This document shows, in pieces, positions 43,263-51,990 of a stretch of 64,000 nucleotides of DNA (the first letter of the stretch is position 1; every line of letters begins with the position of its first letter). The stretch covers positions 48,913-112,912 of the forward strand of contig DATKBT010000061.1 in assembly GCA_035546295.1 (NCBI GenBank), given 5' to 3'. Below the pieces are notes generated by a model. The model did no database searches, was not told where the DNA came from, and was given only the letters and a program-made list of their open reading frames with translations. A program made the position numbers and the translations under genes. The DNA is from DATKBT01 sp035546295. Its GTDB lineage: Bacteria; Acidobacteriota; Thermoanaerobaculia; Multivoradales; Multivoraceae.

Positions 43263-44390
43263 TCAGTCGCTGTCCGTCTTCGGCGGGTCGTCGTACTCCG
43301 ACTCGAGCAACCGGGCCCCACGCAGGATGTTGCCCATCGCGTAGTTGCCCTCGTGGCAGGCGTACTCGTAGACCCGGCTGTCGCGCAGCTTCCAGTCGTA
43401 CTCGCCGGCCCACGGCGCCGTCCACGCGGTCGGATCCTCGACCCGGAAGTGGTACTCGAGGTCGCCGTTGTCCATGCGCGTGAAGCGCTCCTCGACGTAG
43501 AGGTTCTCGTCGCCGCCGTAGAGCCCGGTGTCCTCGCGGAAGTTGCGGGTCTCGATGACCAGGGTGTCGCCGTCCCAATGCGCGATCGAGTCGCCCAGCC
43601 ACTTCCGGATGCCGGCGTCGTCGTGCTCGGACTCGAAACGCGCGATCCTGGCGTCGTGGACCATCTCGTTGAGGATCATCACGTGATTTTCGGTCTGGAT
43701 GAGGCGCAGGTAGTTGTTGTAGAGGCTCGGCAGCATCGGCGGACCGCCGGAGAAACCGAGCAGGCAGCGCTCGGCGACTGCCAGGTCCTCGGGGCCGTCG
43801 AAGGGGCCGGGACCCGGCTTGTCGAGCCACGACGCAGTGCCGTCGTTGACGTAGGTGAAGGAGCTGAAGTTGTCGGCCATCCTCGCCATGCCCTGCGGCG
43901 TCATGGGCGGCCGGCGCCCGTTCTCGGGCTCGTAGATGATCGAGGTGCGGAACTTGCCGTCGACCATCACCGCCTCGGACCCCGGGTCGATCCAGAAAGC
44001 GTTGTAGCCGCCGACACCGCCGGCCCCGAACATGTTGTTGCCGTCGCCGCCCTGCTGCGGCGCCTCTCGATCGGCGCCGCCGTCCCGACGGGCCTCGGCC
44101 TCCCTCCAGAAAGCGGCCGACTGCTCCTCGAGCGCCTTCGCCTCCTCCGGGGAGAGGTAGAGGTTGTCGCCGAACTGCGGCGGACGATCGACCGGAGTCA
44201 CCGTGCCCGCGTCGTAGGTGCCGGAGAGATCGGGCTTGCCGTTCGGCATCCGCCGGTTCGAGGAGCCCTCCTCGGCAGCGGCGGGCACGAGCGAGACGAG
44301 CCCGCCGAGGAGCAGCGTCGCGAGCGTGAGATGGAACGGCTCGAGCCGTGTCGGCTCGTGGGCTCGCCTGGGCGTGGTTCGCTCGCGCAT
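43263..44390 (-). CDS. Secreted 'GKPDLSG' family protein of unknown function
   Basis: The 375-residue product starts at ATG 44390 with GGGAGGAG upstream. The signal peptide is LTLATLLLGGLVSLVPAAAE. The mature start has NRRMPNGKPDLSGTYDAGT, a phrase recurring in many secreted acidobacterial proteins. A beta-rich body follows with WIDPGSEAVMVDGKFRTSII, LAVAERCLLGFSGGPPMLPS and HWDGDTLVIETRNFREDTG. The C-terminus has YACHEGNYAMGNILRGAR. Cys residues suggest a periplasmic or external location. The function is unknown; families of this type are often clustered with peptidases, and an aminopeptidase P gene lies just upstream on the same strand. Confidence 0.7.
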   Translation of the reverse strand: MRERTTPRRAHEPTRLEPFHLTLATLLLGGLVSLVPAAAEEGSSNRRMPNGKPDLSGTYDAGTVTPVDRPPQFGDNLYLSPEEAKALEEQSAAFWREAEARRDGGADREAPQQGGDGNNMFGAGGVGGYNAFWIDPGSEAVMVDGKFRTSIIYEPENGRRPPMTPQGMARMADNFSSFTYVNDGTASWLDKPGPGPFDGPEDLAVAERCLLGFSGGPPMLPSLYNNYLRLIQTENHVMILNEMVHDARIARFESEHDDAGIRKWLGDSIAHWDGDTLVIETRNFREDTGLYGGDENLYVEERFTRMDNGDLEYHFRVEDPTAWTAPWAGEYDWKLRDSRVYEYACHEGNYAMGNILRGARLLESEYDDPPKTDSD

Positions 44391-44606
44391 CGTCGCAATC
44401 TCCTCCCGGTCCTGGGCTCCGGGCGCCGTTCCTGGAGCCACGATCGTATAACGGCAGGCGCCTCCGCTCTTGGACCGGAACGGATCCCGGCGCTGCGGAT
44501 TCGCGCATCTCCGCGACGCGCGCACGCGCGATCATCGACGTCGTCGAGGTCGGCGGAGAGGATCGCGAAGGCGACCCCCACCGTCCGTCGCTCACGTCGA
44601 GGCGGT

Positions 44607-45992
44607 TCAGCGCCGCCGCGCAGTCTCGGGTCGGCCGGGGCTCGATCGCACCCCCCGCCCGACCAGCGCCAGCACCTCGTCGAGCTCCTTGGGCACGCCA
44701 CCACTGAGCACCTCGGCGCCGTCCTCGGTGATCAGCACCGTGTCCTCGATGCGGACGTGGAGCTGCTCGTCGGAGATCTCGATGATCGGCTCGACCGCGA
44801 TGACCATGCCGGCCTGGAGTGGCTCGTCGAAGAAGCCGACGTCGTGGACGGCCATGCCGACGAAGTGTCCGGCGCCCGAGGGGCTCTGGTCGCCGAAGCC
44901 CCACTTCTCGAAGACCTGGCGGCAGATCTCCTGCGTCTGCTCGCGGGTGACGCCCGGACGCATCGCGGCGATCACGGCCTTCTGCGCCTCGAGCGTGGCG
45001 CGGTAAGCGCGCTCCTGGAGCTCGTCGAAGCGCCCCGACACCGGCCAGGTGCGCGTGATGTCCATCGTCTGGTAGCCGAACGACGCCCCGTAGTCCATGA
45101 CCACGAGGTCGCCCTCCTCGAGCAGCCGGTCGTTGCGGTTGTGGTGCCAGACGTTGACGTTGGGGCCCGAACCGACGATCGCCGCGTAGGCGGCGTGCTC
45201 GGCGCCGCTCTTGATCATCTCGTGGGTGGCCTCGGCCTCGAGCTCGTACTCGAAGCGCCCGGGCGCGGTCGACTCGATCGAGCGCCGGATCGCGGCCGCC
45301 GAAACCTGGCCGGCGCGCCGCAGCGCCTCGATCTCGCGCGGGCGCTTGATCATGCGCAGGCGATCGATCCGTGGGCTCACGTCGCGCAGCTCGTAGTGCG
45401 GATAGCGCTCGCGGAACATCCGCACGCGCCAGGCATCCTCGCTCGGCTGGCCCCCCCACGGGTTGACCATCCGCCGCGCCTGGAAGATCGCGGTGTCGCC
45501 GCGCGACTGGTCGATCTCGTCGCGCTCGGAGAGCCGCACGTAGACGACCTGGGTCCCCGAGATGCGCCGCCGCGAGAGAAACTCCTCCAGGGCGTGGAGC
45601 GGTCGGAGCTCGGCGAAGCCACGGCGCGCGGCGGCCCCCTCCTGGTGGAGCCAGTTCCAGCCGTCGCGGCTCGCCTCGCGCTCGGTCTGGGTGACCAGGA
45701 AGAGCCGCGCCTCGCAGCTCGTGGCGTCGAGCGCGAGCGCCGAGTTGAGGTTCTCGTTGCCGGTCAGATAGTAGAAGTCGTGGTCCTGGCGGAAGCGCAC
45801 CCCGCGCGCCGGCTCGGTCTTCGAGAAGAGGAGCACGAGGGCATCCTCCTCGATCACCTCGCACAGTGCCCGGCGACGCTCCGCGAACTCCTCGGGCGGG
45901 TACTCGATGCGCTGGGCGGCGACGGGAACGGCGAGCGCGAGCCCGCCGAGCAGGGCCAGCGACGCAGGGAGCGCGGTCGTCTTGCGGTTCAT
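44607..45992 (-). CDS. Secreted Xaa-Pro aminopeptidase (aminopeptidase P, M24)
   Basis: With ATG 45992 the product is about 461 residues: a signal peptide (LPASLALLGGLALAVPVAAQ), an AMP-N domain (about 30-190: IEYPPEEFAERRRALCEVI, FRQDHDFYYLTGNEN) and the M24 'pita-bread' domain. All five metal ligands are visible: Asp in VVMDYG, Asp in MDITRTWP, His in GHFVGMAVHD, Glu in AVEPI and Glu in RIEDTVLIT. It removes N-terminal residues preceding proline, and is predicted secreted or periplasmic because of the signal. Release of Pro- and Hyp-containing peptides would feed the hydroxyproline pathway encoded nearby. The stop lies 216 nt from the next gene on this strand. Confidence 0.88.
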   Translation of the reverse strand: MNRKTTALPASLALLGGLALAVPVAAQRIEYPPEEFAERRRALCEVIEEDALVLLFSKTEPARGVRFRQDHDFYYLTGNENLNSALALDATSCEARLFLVTQTEREASRDGWNWLHQEGAAARRGFAELRPLHALEEFLSRRRISGTQVVYVRLSERDEIDQSRGDTAIFQARRMVNPWGGQPSEDAWRVRMFRERYPHYELRDVSPRIDRLRMIKRPREIEALRRAGQVSAAAIRRSIESTAPGRFEYELEAEATHEMIKSGAEHAAYAAIVGSGPNVNVWHHNRNDRLLEEGDLVVMDYGASFGYQTMDITRTWPVSGRFDELQERAYRATLEAQKAVIAAMRPGVTREQTQEICRQVFEKWGFGDQSPSGAGHFVGMAVHDVGFFDEPLQAGMVIAVEPIIEISDEQLHVRIEDTVLITEDGAEVLSGGVPKELDEVLALVGRGVRSSPGRPETARRR

Positions 45993-46078
45993 GGATCTGC
46001 GATCGCGAGGCATGGAGCCGTTACCATCTTACGCGCTCGGCCGGCAGCGCCGCAGGCCCGCGATCGCGATGTCGTCAG

Positions 46079-46135
46079 GTCATCGACGTCGCGTCGCGAA
46101 CGTCACGTCACGTCATCGACGCCACGTCATCGACG
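46079..46135. repeat. GTCATCGACG short repeats
   Basis: GTCATCGACG occurs three times between 46079 and 46135, separated by 23 and 4 nt, with related GTCGCGTCGCGAACGTCACGT between. The last two units overlap the stop region of the PlsC gene at 46113, so they may be the result of slippage. Confidence 0.5.
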
Positions 46136-46769
46136 GCAGCAGCTCGGCTTCGAGCTCGAGCAGGCTGCTGCGCCACCGCTCCTCGAGGTCCGCTCGCGCC
46201 GCCCTGCGCGGGAGATCCTCTCGCACCTGGAGGGGATTGCCGAACGCCACCGCGTAGCGCGTCCGCCGGAGCGGCAGCCAGGGCGCCACGCCCGCGAAGT
46301 TGCCGGTGTCGAGGACGACGCAGGGGACGACCGGGACGCGAGCGACCTGCGCGAGCTGACCGATTCCCGAAGTGATCTCGCCGCCACGCAGCACCGAGCT
46401 CTCGGCCGCTGTCAGCCGCCCCTCGGGAAAGATCCCGACCAGCCGCCCGTCGCGAAGCCGGCCCAGGATCTCCCTGGCGGTCACCGCATCGCTGCGATGG
46501 CGGTCGAGGAACATGCAGTTGAGCCGCCGGAAGAAGGCGCCGACCAGGGGCCGCTCCTCCACCTCGACGATGCTGACGAAGTCGATCGGCCGCCGGCACG
46601 CGCTCATCAGGCACGCGACGTCGTAGGGGCTGGTGTGGTTGCTCGCCAGGAGAACGCCGCCGCGCGACGGGACCCGGGTGGCGTGCACCACCACCGGCCG
46701 GGACGCCACCCGGAAGACGAGCCGGCCGGCGGCCACGACCACACGGTAGAAGCGGTCGTGATAGACCAA
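46113..46769 (-). CDS. 1-acyl-sn-glycerol-3-phosphate acyltransferase (PlsC)
   Basis: The 218-residue membrane-bound enzyme starts with TTG at 46769. It has a hydrophobic first segment (YRVVVAAGRLVFRVASRPVV), block I NHTSPYD, block II-like FDLSIVEVEE-type region, block III FPEGRLT and block IV VPVVPCVVLD. The HxxxxD and EGR motifs identify the lysophosphatidate acyltransferase family, which adds the second acyl chain in phosphatidic-acid synthesis. A second member follows upstream on the same strand. The last residues are encoded within a repeated sequence. Confidence 0.85.
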   Translation of the reverse strand: MVYHDRFYRVVVAAGRLVFRVASRPVVVHATRVPSRGGVLLASNHTSPYDVACLMSACRRPIDFVSIVEVEERPLVGAFFRRLNCMFLDRHRSDAVTAREILGRLRDGRLVGIFPEGRLTAAESSVLRGGEITSGIGQLAQVARVPVVPCVVLDTGNFAGVAPWLPLRRTRYAVAFGNPLQVREDLPRRAARADLEERWRSSLLELEAELLPSMTWRR

Positions 46770-46835
46770 CGATCAGGCTCTCCGGCGACGCCGCCCGATC
46801 GCGCCGCGATCGAGGATCTGGGACCCCAATGGTCC

Positions 46836-47504
46836 TCAGGCCCAGACGGACTCGGGGGGTTGCACCGCGGCGAGCAGCTCGCGGTAGGTCTCGCGCAGCC
46901 CCTCCCCGACGCGCTGCGTGATCTCTCGCCGTGAGGCACGCCCCGGCGGCAGGGAGAGGTCGGGCTCGATCGGATGGCCGAAGCCGATCCACAGCCTGCC
47001 GGTGCGCAGCGGTAGCCAGCGAGAGAGCCGCTTGAACTGGTCGCTGTTCAGCGTCACACAGGGAACGACCGGGACCTGGGCCCGGCGCGCCAGCAGCCCG
47101 ACCCCTTCCTTGGTCGGCGCGCCGTTGAGAACGGAAGCGGAGCCCCACAGCACCTCGCCCTCGGGGTACATCCCGACCAGGCGCCCGCGCTCCAACCGTC
47201 TCAGAGACTCACGGATCCCTGGCAGGGCTGGGCCGAAGCGAGCGATCGGAAAGCCGCCGCTCTTGCGAATCAGCCAGTTGTTGTACCAACGTGCGAAGTA
47301 CTCGTCGCGCGCCATCCAATCGACCTCTCGACCGAGCAGCACGCTCACCGTCAACGGGTCGTAGTAGCTGAGGTGGGTGCAGGCGAGGAGCAGACCGTCG
47401 TGGTCGCGGGGGATCCGCTCCCTGCCGAGGACGGTGTTGCTCGAGGTCAGGGCGAAGATCGCCCGCACCACCCCGAGGGTGATCGGGTTGTTGAGCGGGG
47501 CCAT
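46836..47504 (-). CDS. Second PlsC-type acyltransferase
   Basis: The 222-residue protein has an HxxxxD catalytic motif in CTHLSYYDPL, the EGE box in MYPEGEVLWG and VPVVPCVTLN near the C-terminus. It is shorter and different enough from its neighbour to be a separate family member. The pair is transcribed leftward with 66 nt between them. Substrate could be glycerol-3-phosphate derivatives or other lysophospholipids. ATG 47504 gives the expected length. Confidence 0.85.
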   Translation of the reverse strand: MAPLNNPITLGVVRAIFALTSSNTVLGRERIPRDHDGLLLACTHLSYYDPLTVSVLLGREVDWMARDEYFARWYNNWLIRKSGGFPIARFGPALPGIRESLRRLERGRLVGMYPEGEVLWGSASVLNGAPTKEGVGLLARRAQVPVVPCVTLNSDQFKRLSRWLPLRTGRLWIGFGHPIEPDLSLPPGRASRREITQRVGEGLRETYRELLAAVQPPESVWA

Positions 47505-47566
47505 GGCGGTGGAAGTCTAAGCGACGCGACCAGAGCAGTGGATCACGGCCCCATGATCGTGCGAGC

Positions 47567-48997
47567 TCAGCCCCGGGGATCGATGTTCTGATTGAGCCGG
47601 AAGAGATTCGTCGGGTCGTACTTGCGCTTCACTTCGACCAGCCGGCTCCAGCCGTCTCCGAAGGCAGCCCGGACGAGCTCGGGCTCTTCCCCGAGGCCAG
47701 GGAAGTTGAGGTTCGTCTTCCCGGTGCCGTGAGGCTCCATGGCGGTGAAGAGCGCTCTCGCCCAGGCGATGTTCGTGTCGGAGTCCATGGGGTCGTCCCA
47801 GTTGGCCAGGATCTCGAGGAGGAAGGGTGCGTCGCGGGCGCCGCTGGCGGAGGCCGTGGGGTCGGCCCGACCGAGCGCTCCGCCGAGCGCCCACAGCCCC
47901 GCCATGGACATCGGCGACGGCCGCGCCGCCACGTGGTCGGCGAGGGTCTTCACGACCTCCTCCCCGAGGCCGGCCAGGTAGATCGACTTCCAGTAGTAGT
48001 GGAGCTCGCGGGCGGGGAAGAAAGGGTCGAACATCTGCTGGAGCGCGGTGTAGGGCAGCGTTGCCGAGAGGTCCAGCAGGGGCTGCTCGATCTCGCGCAA
48101 CGGCTGGAGGATCCGCTCGCCCTCCTCGGGTGGCCCGACGTAGACGGCGCCGAGGATGATCACGGGCCGCCCGTGGAGGTCCTCCGGAAAGCCCGCAACG
48201 GGCGGCACGCTCCACCGGGTCGCCGACAGGTTCACCTCGTCGGGGGCGCCGGCGGCGAAGCTCCGCATGGCGGCGATCACGGCCGCAGCGCTCTCGAGCG
48301 GATAGGCCGGACCGGCGAAGGCGACCAGCGGTCCCACCGGATGGGCGCGGAACTCGAACGACGTCACCACCCCGAAGTTGCCGCCACCCCCGCGCAGCGC
48401 CCAGAAGAGGTCCGCGTTCTCGATCTCGCTCGCGGTCACCAGCTCGCCGTCGGCGGTGACGACGTCCGCTGAAACGAGGCTGTCGCACGCCATCCCGTAG
48501 GTCCGGCGCAGCCATCCCTGCCCGCCGCCGAGCGTGAGCCCCCCGACACCGGTCGTGGAGACGATCCCGCCAGGCACCGCCAGCCCGAACACCTGCGTCT
48601 CGCGGTCGACGTCGGCCCAGGTCGCGCCGCCGCCGACCCTCACCGTCTTCGTCGTCGGATCCACGCGCACCCCGCGCATCGCCGAGAGATCGACGACGAG
48701 GCCTCCGTCACAGGTACCGAAGCCGGCGACGTTGTGGCCTCCCCCACGAACCGCCAGGAGCAGACGATGCTCGCGGGCGAACCGGACCGAAGCGATGACG
48801 TCCGCGACGCCGCGGCAGCCGGCCACCAGCGCCGGCCGCCGGTCGATCATGCCGTTCCAGACCCGCCGGGCGTCGTCGTATCCCGGGTCGTCGGGAGAGA
48901 TCGGTCGGCTGCCGAGGCGGGCGCCGAGCTCCTCGACCGCCGCTGCGGTGAGGACGTCCTCCTCGCCGTCGGTTCGTCTCGTCTGGGCTCCGTCCAT
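47567..48997 (-). CDS. FAD-binding BBE-domain oxidoreductase (berberine-bridge-like)
   Basis: The 476-residue flavoprotein has a FAD-binding PCMH domain (about 50-220: RGGGHNVAGFGTCDGGLVVD, where His is the covalent FAD anchor, and TTGVGGLTLGGGQGWLRRT). The C-terminal BBE motif is RLVEVKRKYDPTNLFRLNQN. No Cys follows in the GLTLGGGQGWL region, so a single covalent link is predicted rather than the bicovalent one. Substrates of the family are sugars, alkaloids or alcohols. The gene is divergent from a TetR regulator with only 47 nt between the two starts, so that regulator is likely its repressor. Confidence 0.88.
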   Translation of the reverse strand: MDGAQTRRTDGEEDVLTAAAVEELGARLGSRPISPDDPGYDDARRVWNGMIDRRPALVAGCRGVADVIASVRFAREHRLLLAVRGGGHNVAGFGTCDGGLVVDLSAMRGVRVDPTTKTVRVGGGATWADVDRETQVFGLAVPGGIVSTTGVGGLTLGGGQGWLRRTYGMACDSLVSADVVTADGELVTASEIENADLFWALRGGGGNFGVVTSFEFRAHPVGPLVAFAGPAYPLESAAAVIAAMRSFAAGAPDEVNLSATRWSVPPVAGFPEDLHGRPVIILGAVYVGPPEEGERILQPLREIEQPLLDLSATLPYTALQQMFDPFFPARELHYYWKSIYLAGLGEEVVKTLADHVAARPSPMSMAGLWALGGALGRADPTASASGARDAPFLLEILANWDDPMDSDTNIAWARALFTAMEPHGTGKTNLNFPGLGEEPELVRAAFGDGWSRLVEVKRKYDPTNLFRLNQNIDPRG

Positions 48998-49030
48998 CGG
49001 GTCCTCCCGCGTACGATGGCGTGACTTCGT

Positions 49031-49066
49031 GAGACTAAGGTATCATGATGAGCATGTCAATCTCAT
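49031..49066. promoter_or_regulatory. Candidate TetR operator between divergent genes
   Basis: GAGACT...AATCTC form the outer arms of an imperfect symmetry (GAGA/TCTC) around a central ATCATGAT palindrome. The site covers the start of the TetR gene and lies within the 47-nt gap to the oxidoreductase. Confidence 0.35.
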
Positions 49067-49665
49067 ACGAAGAGACGGGCCGACGAAGCCAGAAGGCGCG
49101 AACCCGCGCGGCCCTGGTGGAGGCGGCTCGCGAGCTGCTCACTCGCGGTCGGACGCCGACGGTGGAAGAGGCCGCGATCGCGGCGTCCGTCTCCCGCGCG
49201 ACCGCATACCGGTACTTCGCGAATCAGCAGGCGCTGCTGGTGGCGGCCCATCCCGAGGTCGAGACGGCCTCGCTCCTCGGGATGGACGCGCCGAGCGATC
49301 CCGAAGAGCGACTCGATGCGGTGGTGACGGCGCTGGCCAGGATCTTCCTGGACGCGGAGCAGAGCTACCGCACGATGCTGCGTCTCTCGTTGGAGACCGG
49401 CAGCGACCGAGGTGAGCTCTCGCTGCGCAAGGGACGGCGTTACCTCTGGATCCGGGACGCGCTCGCGCCCCTGCGCGATCGCCTTCCCCGGGCCGAGCTC
49501 GATCGCCTCGTCCACGCGATCGCGGTGGCGATCGGGATCGAAGCGCTGGTGACCCTGGTCGACCTCGCCGGCCTCTCCCGCAGACGGGCCGTCGAGGTCA
49601 TGCGTTGGTCCGCCCGGGCGCTGCTCCGAAGCGCCCTGGCGGAGTCGGCGGTGCCCACGAGGTGA
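49045..49665 (+). CDS. TetR family transcriptional regulator
   Basis: The 206-residue protein has an N-terminal TetR helix-turn-helix (TRAALVEAARELLTRGR, EEAAIAASVSRATAYRYFAN). A helical ligand domain follows (AVVTALARIFLDAEQSYRTM, LRDRLPRAELDRLVHAIAVA). It is divergent from the FAD oxidoreductase and probably represses it and itself until a ligand binds. Start is uncertain among ATG 49045, 49048 and 49054. Confidence 0.85.
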   Translation: MMSMSISYEETGRRSQKARTRAALVEAARELLTRGRTPTVEEAAIAASVSRATAYRYFANQQALLVAAHPEVETASLLGMDAPSDPEERLDAVVTALARIFLDAEQSYRTMLRLSLETGSDRGELSLRKGRRYLWIRDALAPLRDRLPRAELDRLVHAIAVAIGIEALVTLVDLAGLSRRRAVEVMRWSARALLRSALAESAVPTR

Positions 49666-50076
49666 TCGCCGCGCGCGGGCGACCGCCTCGCGAGCCCCCA
49701 GGAGCCCGTGGTGAAAGTCAGGATGCCCGCATTGCGAGCGCGGTGGGTCCAGATGCAAGGCGGACCGACGCAGACGATGCGGGGACATCGGCGAGGAGGT
49801 GCAACCTGAGGCTGAGCGCAGCGAAGCCGACGAAGAGGACCAGCTGCCGCTCGCGGCAGGTGGTCCTCAACGCAGCAGATGGGCCCACGCCGCCGCAAGC
49901 CGAAGGCCGACAAGGGCTTGCAGCGCAGCCGGTGGCCACAAGCCGGCCAACCAGCGCGGAATGACCAACGATCGATGAGTCGGCTTCTTGGCCGCCGGCG
50001 GAGCGGAAAGACCTTGTCGTGCGGGCGTGCTGTATTTGTCGAGTAGACCGGGGAGCTGCCTCCCCGGCCCCTCACA

Positions 50077-50109
50077 GATCCGGACGTGAGGATTTCCCTC
50101 ATCCGGCTC
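50077..50109 (-). ncRNA. Group II intron domain V
   Basis: Reading the minus strand, GAGCCGGATGAGG, GAAA, TCCTCACGTCCGGATC forms the conserved hairpin: catalytic AGC triad near the 5' side, GAAA tetraloop and a two-nucleotide bulge. It lies about 40 nt from the 3' splice site, as expected. The stop codon of the maturase gene overlaps its 5' strand. Confidence 0.9.
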
Positions 50110-51475
50110 CTCGGAGTAGGAGATTCACTGCGCCTGGTGGTCGCTGGTATACCGACGCGTAGCATCGGGGCTCGGGCAGAGGATGGCGCCGGAGCAGACC
50201 ACGGAAGAACTGCTCCTTTGTCATTCCTCGTTGAGAGCGGCGACTCAGCCACTTGTGCCAGGCCAGCTTCACGCAGTACGCGAGGCGAGCCAGGCTGCCA
50301 TGGTTGGTGGTCACGCCGTAGTAGCGGTAGTGGCCTTCCAACGCCCGGTACAGCACTGCCTGCTGTACTCGCACGGGAAGGTGTCGGTGGCGCCGAAGCC
50401 ACGTCGACAGGGTCCTCACCGCTCGTCGAAACCTCGCCGCGCTGGTCTTCCGTTTCACCACCCAGCTCCCTCGTCTCGACCGTCCCCAGAAATGGGTCAG
50501 ACCGAGAAACTCGAAGGTCCCCGGCGGCTCCCCGGATCGAGGGTCCACATCGCGCGGAGGACGCTCGAAGCGCACCAGCCGCGTCTTCTCCGGATGCAGG
50601 CGTAGCCCGTATCGGCCGAATCGCTTCGGTAGCACCTCCAGCACTCGCTCCGCATCGCGCTTCTCCGAGAACACCAGCACCGCGTCGTCCGCGTAGCGCA
50701 CCATGAAGGCGCGCCCACGCAAGCGCGGCCGGACCTCGGCCTCGAACCAGCTGTCCAGAACCTCGTGCAGGTAGATGTTCGCCAGCACCGGCGAGATCAC
50801 CCCGCCCTGGGGCGTCCCGCCGACCGGACGGCTCGTCCGTCCCTCGCTCATCACACCCGCTTTCAGCCACTTGTCGATCTGCCGACGGATCACACCGTCA
50901 CGCACTCGTCGGTCGAGGATCTCACGCAGCTTCCCATGGTCCAGAGTGTCGAAGTAGCTCGCAATGTCCAGGTCGATCACCCAGGCACCTCCGAGCCCGC
51001 TCACCCCTTCCCACAGCGCCTGCAACGCCTGATGCGCCGATCGGCCTGCCCGAAAGCCGTACGAGCAGTCCAGAAACTCCTCCTCGTACACCGCCTCGAG
51101 AACCATCGCTACTGCTCGCTGCAGTACCTTGTCCTCGAAGGTCGGAATGCCGATCGGCCGACTCCTTCCGTCTCCCTTCGGGATCTCCACTCGGCGCACC
51201 GCCGGCGCCCGATAGCGGCCGCTGTGGAAGCGTTCCAGCAGACTGCGGAGATTCGCATCGAGATCCGACCCGTACTCCTCTCCAGTCTGCCCGTCCACTC
51301 CCACCGCACCACCCTTGCGCGTCCGACGGTAGGCCTCGTACAGCCACAGCAGGTCGACGTGGTGAGCCAGCGTCGTCAGGACCTTGCCGCGCAACTGCCT
51401 CGACAGCTCGGCTATCCGATGAAGTCGTGTAGAGACGGAGTCCGGTCGCAAACTACCGGGCGTCTTTCCCCTCAT
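50099..51475 (-). CDS. ltrA: Group II intron reverse transcriptase/maturase
   Basis: From ATG 51475, preceded by GGAGGAGGA, the product is about 458 residues. It has fingers/palm reverse-transcriptase blocks (VEIPKGDGRSRPIGIPTFED, GGTPQGGVISPVLANIYLHE) and catalytic YADD in MVRYADDAVLVFSE. Thumb and domain X follow (EGHYRYYGVTTNHGSLARLA). There is no C-terminal HNH endonuclease domain, as in bacterial class C introns. It promotes splicing and retrohoming of its own intron. An upstream in-frame ATG (51631) would add residues unlike the family. The last codons overlap domain V. Confidence 0.93.
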   Translation of the reverse strand: MRGKTPGSLRPDSVSTRLHRIAELSRQLRGKVLTTLAHHVDLLWLYEAYRRTRKGGAVGVDGQTGEEYGSDLDANLRSLLERFHSGRYRAPAVRRVEIPKGDGRSRPIGIPTFEDKVLQRAVAMVLEAVYEEEFLDCSYGFRAGRSAHQALQALWEGVSGLGGAWVIDLDIASYFDTLDHGKLREILDRRVRDGVIRRQIDKWLKAGVMSEGRTSRPVGGTPQGGVISPVLANIYLHEVLDSWFEAEVRPRLRGRAFMVRYADDAVLVFSEKRDAERVLEVLPKRFGRYGLRLHPEKTRLVRFERPPRDVDPRSGEPPGTFEFLGLTHFWGRSRRGSWVVKRKTSAARFRRAVRTLSTWLRRHRHLPVRVQQAVLYRALEGHYRYYGVTTNHGSLARLAYCVKLAWHKWLSRRSQRGMTKEQFFRGLLRRHPLPEPRCYASVYQRPPGAVNLLLRGAG

Positions 51476-51990
51476 CGGTCCTCCTCCTCCGGTGGCCCCT
51501 TCCCTCCGGTGGGTCCCGACGAGGCTCGGTTCCCCACCTTCTTCGGTACCTCGGACCACTCCGACTCCCTGATGGACTTCGCCAGCCGCTCGTTTGGCTC
51601 GCGGCTCGCTATCGCTCTGAAGCGAATCCACCAGGGCCTCCCGGGTTCCCGGCGATCCCTCGATGACATGCCCTGCTCCAAGACCCCGGCTCCTCTTGCA
51701 CCGCTAGCCGTCACGCCGTGCAAGACATGGCCTTCCACCGTGGCAAAGGTGTCGGCGGGTCGCACCATCAGCATTTCGGGGCTCAACACACGGCCTGACA
51801 TCTCACGCTCTACGCTTCACCGCTTTGGTTACCCTCGCGGCGCAAGAGTCGCTTCCGGGCGGGCGGCTACCCTTACCCGGGTGGGGCTCGTACCCACAGG
51901 GATCGTTCGGAAGGTTTCAGCTCTGCCGTTCCTGGCTACGTCATCGCATTCCCCTTCCCCGGGCTTGTCCCGGCGCACCACCACGGGCTG

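Larger units (their letters stand above)
50038..51978 (-). mobile_element. Group II intron (class C-like) carrying a reverse transcriptase
   Basis: On the minus strand the intron begins GTGCGCCGGGACAAG (GUGYG consensus) at 51978 and ends ...GGTCTACTCGAC at 50038. Joining its flanks gives CGTGGTG|AAATACAGCACGC, which matches the uninterrupted copy at 59501 (CGTGGTG|AAACTCAGCACGC). The ends are therefore set by direct comparison. A 33-nt domain V lies at 50077-50109 and a domain VI stem (GGCCGGGGAG/CTCCCCGG) with a candidate bulged A follows. A maturase gene fills the domain IV position. Length is 1,941 nt. Confidence 0.95.

Noticed and set aside
50099..51475. Reverse transcriptase as part of a retron or diversity-generating retroelement
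   Set aside because: Domain X, domain V/VI RNA and an empty target copy identify a group II intron; no msr/msd or template/variable repeat pair is seen.
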